DNA of 64,000 nucleotides. It comes from Panonychus citri (lineage: Eukaryota > Arthropoda > Arachnida > Trombidiformes > Tetranychidae). Under the pieces are notes generated by a model. That model saw nothing but the letters and a program-made list of their open reading frames with translations. It was not told the origin of the DNA and did not search any database. Of the stretch, positions 46,838 through 62,500 are shown in pieces (position 1 is the stretch's first letter; each line of letters opens with the position of its first letter). A program made the position numbers and the translations under genes. The stretch covers positions 310,001-374,000 of the forward strand of contig NW_026515407.1 of the NCBI RefSeq assembly GCF_014898815.1, given 5' to 3'.

Positions 46838-48501
46838 CTGAAATTCAAGAAAAACAAAAAGTTTCAAATTGAATTACAATCCAATCAATTAACCAATAAA
46901 TCAAAAGTTTGATTGATCATTTACTCAACAATTAACTTGGAAATACAATTGTTCATTTAATTTCTTTTGTGTAACAATAATTTCGGTACATAATATTCAG
47001 TCCATCAGATGGAGTAATCGAGTTCAGAACTTTTTTAATATCGAGAGAAAAATTCGAGACGAATCAGAATGAAAATCTCATTATAATCAATAGAAATGAA
47101 CATGATCCGTTTATCATCATTCTCTCTCTCTCTTTCTCTCTTTTTCTCATCTTCCAAACTCATGGAAAACTTATCTGTCTAAATTACTGTCTGTCCATCT
47201 CTCTTTATCTTCCTTATCATCATTCTAAACCCCCAATCATCAAAGTTATCATCATGTTGTCTCTCTCTCTCTCTCTCTTTTACTATCATGTAAAAGCTGA
47301 ATCAACATTGAATATGATCAGACTACTTTTAAATAACATTTTCAGTTCTCTCTCATCCTCCCCATTTACCTCTACCTCCTTATCATCATCTCCATCATCA
47401 ACAACATTATCATCATCACTCTCACTCTGATCATGTTACCCGGCAAACAATTAGCTTAACAACAATTTTGTATTATATTTTTTTCCTCCCTTCATATTGT
47501 TGATAACTTTCAAACTCCCAAGTTAAAGTTACATGTTATTTCAATTGAGAAACAAAAAAAAACCATCAAGGTAACTTTTACAACTCCCATTGTCTTTCCC
47601 ATTGTAATAGTTAAATTGTTACAATTTCAACAACAATTATCAACCAATTAAACTTATAATCAACCACCCCAGTCGCCTGTCTAACTAATTACATAGTTTA
47701 AAAAATATAAATCATCAACATAATCATCATCGTCATCATCATTAATTGAACGTCATTCATTTTTATCAACACAATAATCAACAATTTATTTAATACATTT
47801 ACAAAAGGATTAATCAACAATCAGGGACAAGAGTAAAGTTTGCAATTAGTTAATCCATTGCAATTTGATTTAGATTGCAATGGATTTCAATCATATCTTC
47901 ACTCATAATGTTAACAATCAAATCATCGTGATTGTTTAAGATAATTAACTAATTGGGTACGATTAAACAACAATAATAATAATCAAATGTTAAGATAATC
48001 AAAAACGTTGATAATTATTATTTATCTAAATTGTGATTAAGTTTTAATTCCGTTTCCTTCATTTCCTTAATTTATTTTCCCTAATAAATTAACACACACA
48101 CACAATTGGGATTACAATTTTTTCTTGGTTTAATATTCATCCCAATGGTTAATTAATTTTCAACATTAATTACGTTCACAATTAATTAATTGTCATCTCA
48201 GTGTATCGTCATCAAGCCAATGCTCAAATCCATGATTACTTATCAAAACCTTGAAATCATTTAAATCAACAGCAATTACAATTAAATCAAAGTGTAAAAT
48301 CATCAACCCAAAACAAAAACAAAAAACAATACCCAAGTGATCAATAAGTGATTAATTAGTAGCCATCAGAATCGTTCGGTGATTAGTTAATTTTATTTTA
48401 ATTATGATCAAGTGATAAACAAAAGAAGTGGAAAAAAAATTCAAAGAAAACTTCAATTCGATGACAATTGATCTGTATTGATTATCGTCGTTTTCATCAT
48501 A
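46838..48501. other. Intergenic region and mGluR promoter/5' UTR
   Basis: AT-rich with short CT runs (47120-47150, 47262-47280) and an ACAC run near 48092. No coding sequence supported. The last few hundred bases, A-rich and without an obvious acceptor, are probably the 5' UTR of the mGluR. Confidence 0.5.
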
Positions 48502-48803
48502 ATGTGTTATCTAATTGAATCATCATTATCATCAACAATCAACCTTTTTATTATATTATTTATATTACAATTAACCGGAAACAATGTTGTTCAATCAACA
48601 GACAAAATCTCACTTCATGGTGACATTTTACTCGGCGGAATTTTTCCAATCCACCAGAAAGGTAATAATAATAATTCCGATTCCATGAAGTTGATTCCCA
48701 ATTAGAAGAGAACAAAAAAAAGAGAACAAATTTCTCTCTATTCTTCATGTTATCTGAAGGATATTTCATCGACCTTCTCATCGTCATTATCATCATCTTC
48801 TTA

Positions 48804-48842
<39 letters not shown>

Positions 48843-50583
48843 AATGATCTTTGTTGTTATTGTTACTTCCTCTTTCCACTTCCTAATGTTTTTCATCTTC
48901 TATCATCGTCATCATCTTCATCTTCATCTCTTATTCTTGAAATTGTGTTCCTTTCGCTAAGATGGAGAAAAAAGTTCTATTTCTTTTCCAATTGATAATT
49001 CTGACATCGGTTACCATAGATACGATAAAATTTTCTGTTTTGACTGATAGACAATATTTTGACATATTTAAACTCAGAACTTTTTTATTTTCTTTTTCTT
49101 TCCTTTGTGATAACAAACGTCTAGTGAACATGATAAAGATACGTTAAGCTTAATAAAAGAAGATGATGATGATAAGATGAAGATATAACCATTCAGGGTG
49201 GTGAAAATTTCATGATGATTCTGCTGAGTGCTTTGATAAGAAGAAGAAAATTATTCTTTTCAAAAAATTGAAGGCGGAAGAAAATAAATCAATGTTGATT
49301 TTTTTTTCTTATTCTTAATGTTTCTTATCCACTTTTCCTCCCTAAATAATAAAACATTATCATATAAGATAATATCAAGAATCGCCTCTAAAATTATTCA
49401 TGATAAATGAAATTCATCTCAATTCTGACATCTAGGGCATTAATTAGTTTCATGAGATTTAATTGCCTTTGGCTATAAAAAAAAATAGTTTGACCCAAAT
49501 GCAAAATATTGATTCAAATCTCTACTACCTTGATATTTATATCATGATAATGATTCAGAATTTTGAAATTTCTATCTTGCAAATGTAATAAAATCTTGTC
49601 TTCATGGTAATAAATGAATAGAATTGTTGAATTAAATTGATTATTTTCTAGATCATTATTGAATTACAATTAATTTTTCACAATTAAATTTACATTTTGC
49701 AATAATAATTCCGGCCTTCATGTTATTCTTGAATTAATATCATGTAGATAAATATTAGTTTCCAGGATTCATGTTATCATTTTATTCAATTATTAGTCAA
49801 GGTTGATGAATTTCCCTGATCCTTTTATTTTACTTTTTAAACATCATGATAATAATAATAGTTTCCAATAATTCTGACACCCTGGTGATAAAAACAATTA
49901 AAATTGCTCAATATACAATTGAACCATCTAGATAACTGATTAATAATTTGCTACATGAAAATTTTGCATTCAAATTATATAAATTAGACTAATTAGTTGA
50001 CTCATTGATTTGTTAAGTTAGTAAAAGGTAATGATGATGATCAGGGTGAGTTGGGGGAAAAGATTGTATCATATCAACACTGAATTATGAACAAGTTATT
50101 GATAATGTTGAATTTTCACCAATTTGAAATTCTGATCTTTGAATTGATTTTATTCATTTATTTTTTTCTCTGTTAATTTCATGACGATGATGATCTTTAG
50201 GGACCAAGGCTGGTAATTCAATTGGTGGGAATTATCAATCAGCTTGTGGTGGACTCAATATGGATCGTGGTGTCCAAAGGGTTGAGGCGATGCTTTTTGC
50301 TATCGATAAGATCAACAATGACTCTACCCTGTTACCCAATATCAAAATGGGAGCGATAATTTTGGATACTTGTTCATCTGATTCATATGCACTGAATCAA
50401 TCTCTTGAATTTATCAGAGCCTCAATCAACACCGCCTTTGAGGCTTCCGCTTTTGAGTGTAAGGATGGACTTCCACCTCGACCCAGATATGGGATGAAAA
50501 CCATTTACGGTGTTGTCGGTGGTTCCTATTCAGAGGTATCACTTCAAGTTGCCAATCTACTGAGGCTATTCCGAATACCCCAG
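48502..50583 (+). CDS. Metabotropic glutamate receptor, first two coding exons (partial)
   Basis: Join 48502-48661 and 50201-50583 (aaag|gtaata donor, gatctttag|ggac acceptor), 181 codons, in frame to the next donor cccag|gtaaga. This is the start of a class C GPCR that binds glutamate through a Venus flytrap module. Exon 1 gives a hydrophobic signal peptide (INLFIILFILQL) and then HGDILLGGIFPIHQKG, the strand-1 signature of mGluRs. Exon 2 holds GLNMDRGVQRVEAMLFAIDKIN, LLPNIKMGAIILDTC and YALNQSLEFI, all close to family consensus, and ends VANLLRLFRIPQ just where the next exon should begin ISYASTS-like. The rest of the Venus flytrap, Cys-rich and 7TM regions are not in the window. Subtype cannot be settled from this part. 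Confidence 0.9.
48662..50200 (+). other. mGluR intron 1 (1.5 kb)
   Basis: Contains a (TC)n microsatellite (48806-48839) and ATC-rich stretches. Short ORFs here are not supported as genes. Confidence 0.7.
48806..48839. repeat. (TC)n microsatellite in mGluR intron 1
   Basis: About 17 uninterrupted CT units, 145 nt into the intron. Confidence 0.95.
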
Positions 50584-53500
50584 GTAAGAAAAAAAAATTC
50601 ATTACTTTTTCCATATGTTCAGTTATTATAAAAATCGTAAATCTCATCACCATGAAAACTCAATCATGAAAAATTACCTTAAATAGTACTACTTGAGAAA
50701 ATGAATTGAATAACTGATCATTATCATGAACTTTTTTTTATTTCCTTGATTCAATCAATTGATTTTTATGCTTATGTATTTTTTTTCCTTCTTATTCCTT
50801 ATGACATTTGTTACTGAAAATTTCATTTTCTTGATTTATTCTCATGTACATATAAATATCATCAAGTCAACTAATGATTTCATCATGAATCTAATCATGT
50901 TGATAATGAATGTGCTTGAAAAAAAGTTAGAACTCAATGTTTATTTTTGAAGAAAGAAGAAAAAAATTCATTACGATTTTGCATACAAACAGGAAAAAGT
51001 TCAATTCTGTGACCAGAATTGAATTGGTTTATCATGAAAATGTTGATACTCATGATGATTCTGATCCTGTAATCTTTTTCCCTGGTTCATCCTTATATGA
51101 AACATGAATATCATCATTGAACAAACATTCACACATAAAATACTTTGTATTGTGTGTGACTCTTTGAATGAGTAAACTTACAGAATCCAGTTGAAAATCA
51201 TGATAATCATGGTGAAGAAGAAGCGATAAAACTAGAAACTTGAAAGCTTACAGGGTAGTTTGATCTTCACCCTGTAGAATCTTAATCTTGTCATAATAAT
51301 AATATTTGAAATTGAGTTTGAGTGCCAACAGAAACACACACTAAGAGAAAAGGAAAATGTAATTCTCTAAATCGATATCGATATATTCCCAATTTTTTTA
51401 TCGATTGATTCGTGATGGAAAATGAAACATGAAAAATGCTCAGAGAAAAGGGAAAATGAAATAATCATCATGATAATGATAATGATCTTGATGATGACAA
51501 TGATGATTAAGGTTTAATTATTTTCTGTATATTCTAATAATAATGAGAAAAAGGTTCAATAATGATTAACAGAAATTAACAAAACAATTGCAAAAATTTA
51601 CCTGCAATTGAATTTTCCTTATTCTAATTTCCTACCATCATCATTTTCATGATAATATATATTGAATAATAATGAAGTTTGACAGGAATACATGATGAAA
51701 ACCATATTACCATGTTGATAATGATAATATTTTGGTGATTTCTATTCATTGTTTTGCTTCATTCATTTATATTTATGTACATCATTTTTTTTTATATATG
51801 GATAAATCTGATTCTTGATTGAAATTCATGATGAAATTGATTTGACTATTTTGATTAGTTTTGATCATCATGAACCAATAAATGTTTTCATTGAGTAATT
51901 GAATCAAACCATATGATGGGTAACATGTAATTAAGTGTGATAATCATATGGATCAATAATTGTTTCAATTCAATCAGCTGTTGATGTTAGAGGTATCAAT
52001 AAGTTTCATCGTTTTCGAGTTTTTTTAACGATTTCATGTAAACATTCAGATCTTTTTTATGAATAGTGTTCGAATTTAAAAAATGGATTCAGGTGAAAAA
52101 AGTTTGGTTTTCGTTGTTTTTTCCAACATGACCTGAAATGACCGTTATCACTTTTTCAAAGGCCCAAAGAAAACAGAACTTGTGGTTTTCTGTGATAAAA
52201 TGGACAATTAACTATGATTATCGAGAAATCGAATCTTGAAATTCGGACATTTTTGTAAAATCGATAAAAAATAATTCTTTTTACCATTAAATCAATGGTA
52301 ACTTTTCAGATTTTTTTTCTGAAAAAAGTCCAAATTTCAAGAAATTGAATGATTATCATTATTGAATTTCGAGAAATAATTGAACAAAGTGAAGTACCAA
52401 AAGCGACAGAGCTTATTAATACCCCTGATAATTGAGATTGACTTTCATATTATCAATGGAAACGTTTATATGTTAATGGTGATCATTGATTATCATGATG
52501 AATGATAAATATGATGGGATTTTCTTGATATTTGTGTATTTATTTTCCTGCAAATCAATTCATTGTCATGATGATAAGATTCGGAATCATTTCTTTTTTT
52601 TTCCTACGATGATTTTTCTGATAACAGAATTATTTTAATGATGGGAAGTCCTGCATCACATTTTTTTCTTCATCGATTCTCCCTCATTATCATGAATGTT
52701 ATACTTTCATGTGATATCATGTCGTTCAGTTCAGATAATTGTGATGATATTTAGTTTAATATCATGTATGTTCATATTGAAAGACAATTATTAATAAATA
52801 AAATGGTGACAATGAACAAAAATGTATTGACTGAATACTCAAAACTTTTTTTTGCTCATAAAATGACGAGGAGTTAATTCATCATGTATTTTTTGTCATG
52901 TTCATATGTTAATGCTCAAGATGTTGATACTCACCATGATGATTATTTTCATCAAACTTGATGCTAACAAATATCGTTTCTTGTTTCCAATTTGACTGTT
53001 ATCATGCCAATAGTTTCAGGGAATCTAAAAGTTACCTCATCAACTCGGAAGATATTCAATTTAAGTATATGTCCAATGAAAGTATTAATAGTCCATTGAA
53101 ATTATCCTGCTAATATCATCCAATTGCTTGAACATATGAGTATTAACTGTTATTTATTTGTCATGCTAATGTGTATGAATCATGAAAATACAACTGAACT
53201 TTTGGTTCTCTCCTCTTGATAAACTAAGGTGATTATCTGTGTCCATTACCATTGAAACTTTGATCAGATACTGAATATGCTGTTTTCGAGGCGAAAATTA
53301 TCACCTTTGAAATGTCAACTCAACTACATTATGTTATCGTCTACATGAGTCATTAGTAATTCTGTTCATTTATCTGTCTGGTGAGTGGTAAATTCATGGT
53401 GTAATATTCAAGGTAAAACTTGAAGATTCTCAAAGCTCATACATAAGCAAAAATCAGACCTGTATGTTATTAGTATTATTTCAGAGGATTAAATGAAGAT

Positions 53501-56500
53501 GAGGTGGTGGTGGTGGAGGAAGAGGAAGTAGAATGCAATATATTATGAAATAACAATCTTATTCCTATCACATATTTCAAGCTAATTTATTTTGATCGTC
53601 GAATTTTTTTTTTGGGGTTTGTAACATTTTCTCATCGAGTTTAATAGGTTATTCAGGTTTTCATGGGAAAGGATGAAGGAGATGGAAATTGAGGTTGGTA
53701 AAAGTCTCATGAAAAGTGGTTAACTTTGGGCTGGGAGAACTTTTTTCTTCTTCAGAATCTTCAGTTTTGCCGGTGGAATTTTTTTCTCTTTTCTTTTCCA
53801 GCTTCAGAAAATGTTGAATGAAGGTAAGAAAATTTAGTTAATTCTTCCATCATCATTACTGTTAATGTGATATTATAACCATGAATACTTGTGATGAGAA
53901 TGATGGTTTCATGAAGGTGTGATGGTGATGATATTTGAAAGAAGATGAAAAGAAAATTCAACCAAGAAAAGAAAAGGAATTGTATGAATTTCATGAAATT
54001 TGATGTTTCGGTGTTGTGATGGTTCAGTTGTGGTGAATGTGTGAATGAATCATTTAGGTTTTACAATTAACTGATTGCTTCCTGAGATGTTTGCTTTATG
54101 TTATTTCATTGAAATATTCATGATAACTGATGAAACTTTCATGTAAGATTGTTTGAGATTACCACTCATGGAAAATATGAAAACAATTAGTTAATGTTGA
54201 AAGAGGAAAAGGAAACGTGAAAATAGGATGAGAGGGAAAAATTGAATGAATGAAACTCAATTTTCATCTCTGAGTCTTCATGGTAGTTCAACATTCATAT
54301 TAATTATTAACTGTAATGGATTAAGGATATAATTTTATGTCCCACTAGAGTCCAATTAATGTAGATCATCATCTTCATCCACTTTTCATCTTCCTTTCTG
54401 ATTGTCTTTTTTTCGTCATCTTTTCGCTCTCTCCCTCTCTCTCCCTCTCTATCTCTCTATCTCTCTTATCATCTTTATACTCTTCCTCTATCTTCTCATC
54501 TTCATTAATCATTCTGAGAACAGAATTCACTTCAACCTTTTATATCTTATCACCTTCCTGGTTATTTTTGGGTAAACAGTCCAGTGGGTGAATGGGGACA
54601 AAGACTCAGGGTGGACAATCAAAAAGAAGAGTAAAATTCAAAATGCTGAGTTGACCAGAGGGACAATTAAATCTAAATATATTCAGTCCACTGATTTGCT
54701 AACTTAATTGCAAATTATCATTATAATGGTCAAGCATTTTTTTCTGCAGACAATCAAGATTTTTGCAGCACAAGGACAATTAACTTTCAACAACAATCAA
54801 ATCATCTTCATAGTCATTTAAGGTCAACACAAAATTGCAACTGCAAGCAAGAAAATCAATTTTTCAATGTTAATCAACTTCTCCAGTTAATTGATTGAGT
54901 TTCATTACATTTGGTCAGCGATTGATTTAAATGGACAATCTCATATTAATTGATTCGAGTTGATTATTAATGCTTGTTGATTGAAATAAACATGAAGCTA
55001 GAATATTAATATGATTTTATTGATTGAAGAAAAAATTGAAATTCGACAAATTTTCTTGTCATCAATTTCGAACCAGAAAGTTTCTATTTCTCGTTAGCTA
55101 ATGATCAGTATCAGAATAAACATTGAATTTCAAATTGACCAGAGTTCTTGGATTATATTAAGAAATTGAACCTCCTACGCTCAGATCGAAAGTGAAAAAA
55201 GTTGTTTGGCTGAAAAAAGAATCAACATTTTCCTCATCATATCAGCATTATCCTTGTATCATGTTTTGAAAATTTTCTTCACATGGTAATAACTTTCTAC
55301 TCTCGCCAATATATTAATGTTCATTTTCAGAATTTGCAACATTATCTACCTTCCGATGAACACAACTATTAATACATTATACTTTTACATTATTGTGCTA
55401 ATATGATTTGAAAATTTCTCATTTTCTGTGAAAAAAAATATCAATCATCACACCTTAAGTTTCTGTGAAGTAGGAAATGTTTTCACTCATTTGATATAAT
55501 ATTTATTTCATCCGGTTGTTCAGTTAATATATTTATCAATATCTTTTATCTTGATGATAGTTTATTATCAGTTTATTATCAACAGTTTTTATTTTTGATC
55601 AATAATAAGATGATAATCATCACTTGTGTGATTTGATCACGATCATTTTAACATTAGATCAAGTTTATTACTCAACTTTAACCCACTCCCACTCCCGCTT
55701 TCTATTTTCACACCACCAATACAGTTCGAACCATATAATCAGCTAAGAATCTGAATCAATAAAAGTTTCCTTAAGAAAAAAAGGAGAAAGAGAGAGAGAC
55801 AAACGATCATGATTAAGTTGATGAAGGAAAGTGAGAGTGAAAATAAGAGTGGGAAGGCTATTTTTTCATGATAATCTTGAACTTCTCCTCTACCTTGGTG
55901 AGTAATTGAATGAACTGACCAATAAAAAGGTAATCAATGGGTTCGTCTTTGTGGCTTAACTCATTAATAACACATTTGGGTAACTAGGAAACAAAGTAAT
56001 CAACTAACTAGCAGTTAACTCGGAGGGTGGGTAGAGGAGAGGGTGTGAAAGTTACATTTGGAAACGGTTTTGAGAGGGATAACCATGAGAGAAACATTTT
56101 CGAGTTGGAAGTGAAAAGTCTGATATTTTGGAACTTTTCTTCTTAGTGTGATTTTGATGATGATAAGATGAAAGTGGGAAGGATTTAGACACTGAAGATG
56201 AGTTGAGGTGGAAAGTAAAGTTCGAAGATTTTTTTTTCTCTTTATTTTGAAAGTAAAAAGATTGAGGTAAATTCATGAGAATGAAATGTTATCATTTCAA
56301 TTTCATTGATTGAGTCAATTCTCATGAATCGAAGCCAATTGAAAGTAAATTTATTAATAGAACCTCGAAATAAACTGATTTTCTCTTAGTTGAAAGTTTC
56401 TTTTCTTTCATTCATTTATATAGTTATTGGAAAAACCCATCACAAGAACCACACCCAGCACTGAATCTTCATGATAAGTTGAAGAGAAAAAGTTTTCCAA

Positions 56501-59500
56501 CTTTTTACCTGAAAACCTCTGATTGTTTTGCAACAACAACATAAGATAAAAGGAATAGGTAACATGGTAAAGGGATGATACCAATCTCACCTGAATCAGA
56601 ATTGAAATCAGATTTTTCATGATACTTTTTCATCTTCTTCTTGACTGAACATGATGAAAAACTTTCTCTCTCTCTCTCTTTCGTTATCATGATTAACTAT
56701 CTTCTTGACGATTATTAGCTGAGATTGATTCTTACCTTGCATCATCGTTTCCCCTTTCATTTTTTGACCAAGAATTGATGTTTTCATGATAAATAGGCGT
56801 TTCTATGATGACTTTTATCATCATGAGTATGAGATAAAAAAGGGCTGAGAATTTGCGGAACAAGGAGTGAAATCCTAATGAAGTTTAAGTTATATTAGCT
56901 GAGTTGTATGATTAAATACAAATTCTCGACCTTTGGTCAAGCCTTTTTCTATTTCATTAATTTGTCCCAATCAGTGACAGATTCATTGAGAACTTCATTC
57001 AAATCGGAGTTCTGAAGATAAGTTTATGAAATTTGTTTATATGAAACTTTTTTTGTTTGCTTCTCAGTTTCTCATCAGAATTTTGATTAAAATCTTTTAG
57101 AACTTGTTTTTATTATTAATATGAACTTTTCACTTTTCATATATTCACTTTTACCTTAGAATTCAGAAGAATTGAAGAATCGCCATGAAATTTGAATGGA
57201 TGAAATAGATTTCATTTGATAGAGAAAAAAAGTTCTGACAAATATGATAACTTGATCCAATTTTATCTAACAATAGTTTTCAATATTAGAATTAATGAAT
57301 TTCATGTTGATTTTGAAAATGTTCACGAATCTTGAATTCATCTACCATGAGGTTATTATGATTCCCATGCTGTGAGAGATACGAAACACGAATTTGCTAA
57401 TAACACTGAAAGAAAATTATTTCATTGTATCATCATGATCCACTTAAAGTCAGATAAAAGTAATCATCTTTTTCTCATCATCATTGACTATTCATCAGAA
57501 CAATTGAAATCATCATGTAACTCAGAATGAAAAACAATCTCAATTCACTGAATCTATTTTTTTTAATCTACACATTAAACATTTACCTTAGTTTAACATT
57601 TTAACATTATCATATGTTTGAATTTATGATTAACATGAAATGATATAAATCCTCAGCATCATGAAGAGAGTATTCAGAATTCTCAGAATTTTTCAGAAAA
57701 AAAAATCCCAAATTATGTCAGAACTTTTTTTCATTTTCTACTCTTGAAAATTGTTAGAATATAAAAAATTGCTAAACTATTAATATTTACTATTAACAAT
57801 TAATGTTAATGATTCTGTTTTTTCATATATGATAAATAAAATTTGCCTGAATTATAATTACATGATGTGATTACATGATGAAAACTAATATGAAAATATG
57901 AGTAGGATATTTAAAGGTTAGATTGTTGTTATCATGAATCATGATATTATATTGAAATTAATTTAATGATTAGGTTGATTTGTTTGCTTCGTGTCTGAAT
58001 GAATGAGAAATGAATACCTTCAGATTTAACATTCAGCTCAGAACTTTTCTTCTCGGTGTTTATATGTCTGCATAATCAGGGAAATTAATATCAACAATCA
58101 AATTTAATCACCATCCCAAGAGTATACATGATATCCTCTGAGCTCAATGTTTCTATGTTTTCTTTTTTTTTCATCTTCTAATATTTTTTTTTCCATACCA
58201 AATGATTTTCTTTCTGCTTCTAATGTAAGAGTTGTGACGATATCAACATGAAAATATTCCGATTCTCTCATGGATATAAAAAGATTCAAGTCGACTGATG
58301 AATCTGTGGGTATTTAGATAGTCATGTTTCTCGTTATCAACACGAATTCAGGCTTGGATATTCACAGGGAAAGTTCATATGATTGCCTTAAATTGAGTAT
58401 AATTTGAACCACTTTTTTTGATTCTTGTTGTCATGAAATGTTTTCGTCAACATAAACATAATGACGATGATCTGTCATTTCAATATTTGCTGTTTTTTCA
58501 TCACTATTGAAACAGTATTTACATATGATATGAAGCATTTCCTTCGGTTAAGATTTAAGAAAGAAAAAAGTTTTTCAGAACTATTTTTCTCCCTATCATG
58601 GTTATCCCTTTGAATTCATGATAATCACAACAATAATAGTTTTCAGTATGTAAAAGTGATATGAATATTCAGATGGAAACACTAATATGTATTTGATTGT
58701 TTGTTTGTTGCGTGGGTATTCATGGGATCTCAATTGAAGAGATATCAGTTAGAGATTGAACATTCTGGTAGGGAACACAAAGGGAACATGGAAAATGATT
58801 GTTTGACTGAGGTCTCTTCCTCTCTCTCCTCTGAATAATCGAGAAAATTTTCTCTTCTGCTAAGCTAAATGTGAATATGTAAGATATATTTATCCATCTA
58901 TTTTTTGACTCAACATCATGAAACACTGAGCATTCTGGTAGATAGAGTTTTGAACAGGGAAATAAATGATTGGCCTTGAAAGCAGAATAAGCAAAATAAC
59001 ATGTATTCAGGGTAATGGGATAAGATAAGCGAGACAATTTGCTTATCTGAACATACTCCCAACACCACTCAGAGTTGTACCATTTTCCTTAACAGAATTG
59101 AAGATTTATTCCTCTGACGAATAGAACAATCTTTTTTTTTCTTTCCATTTTCCTCTTTCGAATTCAAAATTTTCTTTCATTTTCCTTTCACGTTTCCACG
59201 TTTCTATTACCCTAATTTCTGTTTTGCTCAGCTTTTTACCATGTAGAGAACTGAATATCATTAATGGTGATAATTACTGTCCAAAACTTTGAATGTTTGA
59301 TTTTTCTTGACAAATGAATATTTGTTATCAAAATTTTCCAACATTTCTGACAAGTTAAATGTTTGAATTTGAATATTAATCTATTGACGAAAATAAGGTG
59401 ATATTAGAATCACAGTGACAGAAAATATATTCTTATGCAAATTTGATAATAAAAAGAGAATTAAAAATAATGTGAATACAATGGTGATGATGATTATTGT

Positions 59501-62500
59501 CATTCAGAAGCTTAAGATGATAAAAGGAGGAAAAGTTTCATTCTCATGACGATAATGAGAAATGATGAAAATAATATGTGGATGAAAGGAAAAACATACA
59601 CTGAATATTACCATGATGATGATGATGATGATGAATATGCAACGATGTTGAAATGTATGCTGATGAGAATGAGAGAGATTGATAAACAATAGATGATGAT
59701 AAGTGATGAAATTTGTTGTAACCTAAATAATATTCATAATTCACACGCAACCAATAAACAGGGAAGAGGAAGGAGAAAAAAAGAATCATTTATTCAGAAC
59801 CCTAAGAATCACCATCATCATGATTATCATTCATTCATCAATCAGTGATAATAAACAGCTGACAAATATTAAAGATCAACGATTGAAAAGTTGTAGTTGT
59901 TAATACAACCTGAAAAGTAAACAGAATCAATCAGATTGTGAACAGGTAAAGTTCAATATGAAAGATGAAATTTTACAGAATTTATGAATTAATACATTTT
60001 CAGAACTTTTTTTTTCTCTACCATGAAAAGACCCAAACAGTTTAATCCAGCCAAACATACATGTGCATATTTAAAGGTAACATGATGGAGCAATTATCCT
60101 TTAAGAATCTGAATCATCATAATAATCATTTTCCAAATGAATACTCATCTATCATGGTGAGAAAAGTTCAATTGCTCAGTTGATTCTGGTAAAAGTTCAT
60201 AATGATATACATTAAAATTCATGTTTCCCTGCGAGTGTAGCACAACTTGAGTAATGTTTATCTTTTATTAATCATATTTTTACATATCAAAAATAATGCT
60301 TATTAATCATTTCATGATGAATCAACATGAAGGTCATGATAAGAATGAATCTTTGATTTCACCTGGAATATGAAAAAAAAGAGATGATGAAACTGTTTCG
60401 AGATTATTATTATTTCGAGCTTAATATCTATCGATTATTTTTCCCTCTTCATCTTCCAATGTAGTCATCATGTTATTATCTTTAGATTATTGAGAATTTT
60501 CAAATTTAGAGCTTTTTTTTTCTTCGAATAAACAAAAAAAAATCGAGTTCGAATACCCTTTTTTCCTTTCTTATTACTAATATGTATATATACTAACAAG
60601 TAGTCTCGAAATAATGATGATTACATATTATTTCCAATGTTACATTTATCATCATTCTCATGATGCTTATCATGCAAAATTGATTCTCTTCTGAGTTCTG
60701 GAAAGAAAAAGGAAAAATTTATTAAACAAAATTGTGAGTAACATTTACCTTGGACTATTAATTGTATACATGATTAGTATTATTAGTGAACATACTGTAT
60801 TCATGCACGAGTATATATTCACTAAATTATTATGATAAGGATTAGGGTGTTGATTAAAATGGTGGAAACTTTTTCTCTCTCTTCCTGATTGAAATTTAGA
60901 TGAAATTCAGAAGCGATTTTCATGAGAAAAGACATTTCTCTTCATTGTAAGTTGACACTGACTAACAACATTGTTATCAGTTATTACAAGTTTTTCTGTT
61001 CATGGGTATTAACATTTTCCATAACTGAATTAACAATTTACACCATAAGCTTTGATTTTTCCGTTCTCATGTTTTTCCCCTTGAATAACTTGAGAATTCA
61101 ATGAAAAAACTTTTCTCTCTTGTTGATATTAGGAATCAGGTTGAATCTTCCAAGGAAAATGTTGCTGATTTTTTTTTGTTTCTCTTGTTGCAATTACCTT
61201 TTTGTGTGTGTGTGTGTTTATGTTAGAGGATGGAGAAAGAAAACTTTTATTTGTCAATTCAATTTCGAGCAGGGGAAGAGTAAAGTTGTGAGTTGAGTTT
61301 ATTTCTGATAAAAATCGGACAACAAACAATTATCATATCTCCTTTAGTGATCATCATCATGATGACAACTATTTCTCTCGGGTATCTCTCATGGGTATTG
61401 AATAGAAACTAATCTTAGGAGAGAAAAAAATTTTCTTCTATGTTCAAAGATGAATCTTCATCTTTATGCATTGGATTTACTAATACATGTGTTCATATCC
61501 ATCATCATCATTATCATCATCCTGAGACATCATCTTTTATCATTCTGTTCCCTCTCCCTTTGGTCATCCTGTTTACTTAGATATCACTTTTTTCATGATA
61601 CATTCAGTTTCGGCTGAGTTATTATCAACAATGTTTTCTGTGTAAATCCAAGGAAAAATGTTCAATTCTCGGTATTAGATGAAAAAAAGGAAGAAAAAAA
61701 GTTCTGAGAATTTTATTTTCTTCAATATCATAAGAAGGAAACAAATTTTCAAAGAATTAAAGTTCATTTTTGATACTGAAAAAATACTCTCTTTTACTGA
61801 GTTGATGATATAATTCTGATAGAATCGAAAAGAAAAAGCAACAATCAACTCTGTAAATTGAATTGAAGTTATATTAATATGAAAGTTCAACTCCATGGCT
61901 ATCACCAAGTTCAATTTCTAAGCTCATGATGATAATGAACTGAAAGAAAAACCCTCAGGGTAAACTGATAGATATTAAATACACCTTAATAGTATCATAA
62001 CGATAGCCTCATGATAATATACAATTGAGTTGCATGATAAAATAATATATATAAATACATAAAGTAAATTCCTTAATCCATTGGAGATTTGCTTATTACA
62101 TGATAATAATAATCATGATAAGAACTGCTGTTGATATGAAAAATTTCAATACTCTCAGAATTTTGTATGAGATAAAACAATTGAGGGATAGAGACTTGTT
62201 CCTTGAACTTTGTCATTCTCAGAGTTTATTCAGTTGTATTCCATAAGTGGTACGATTAATTATAAACAAAGTTCAACATTCATTATTCAATATAATCGAT
62301 ATATTGAATCTCTTAGAACTTTTTTTCACCACCCTGATCATCATGACGATAATCATGATAAGTTTAACCAATCAATAACACTCTCAGGGGTAATCTAATT
62401 TCACTTGAATATTGACAATAGGCTTTAATGGTAACCTTAGTTTCTGTTGAGTAAATTTTTTATATTCAAAACTTTGATCATTTCAATGTTCATTATGATT

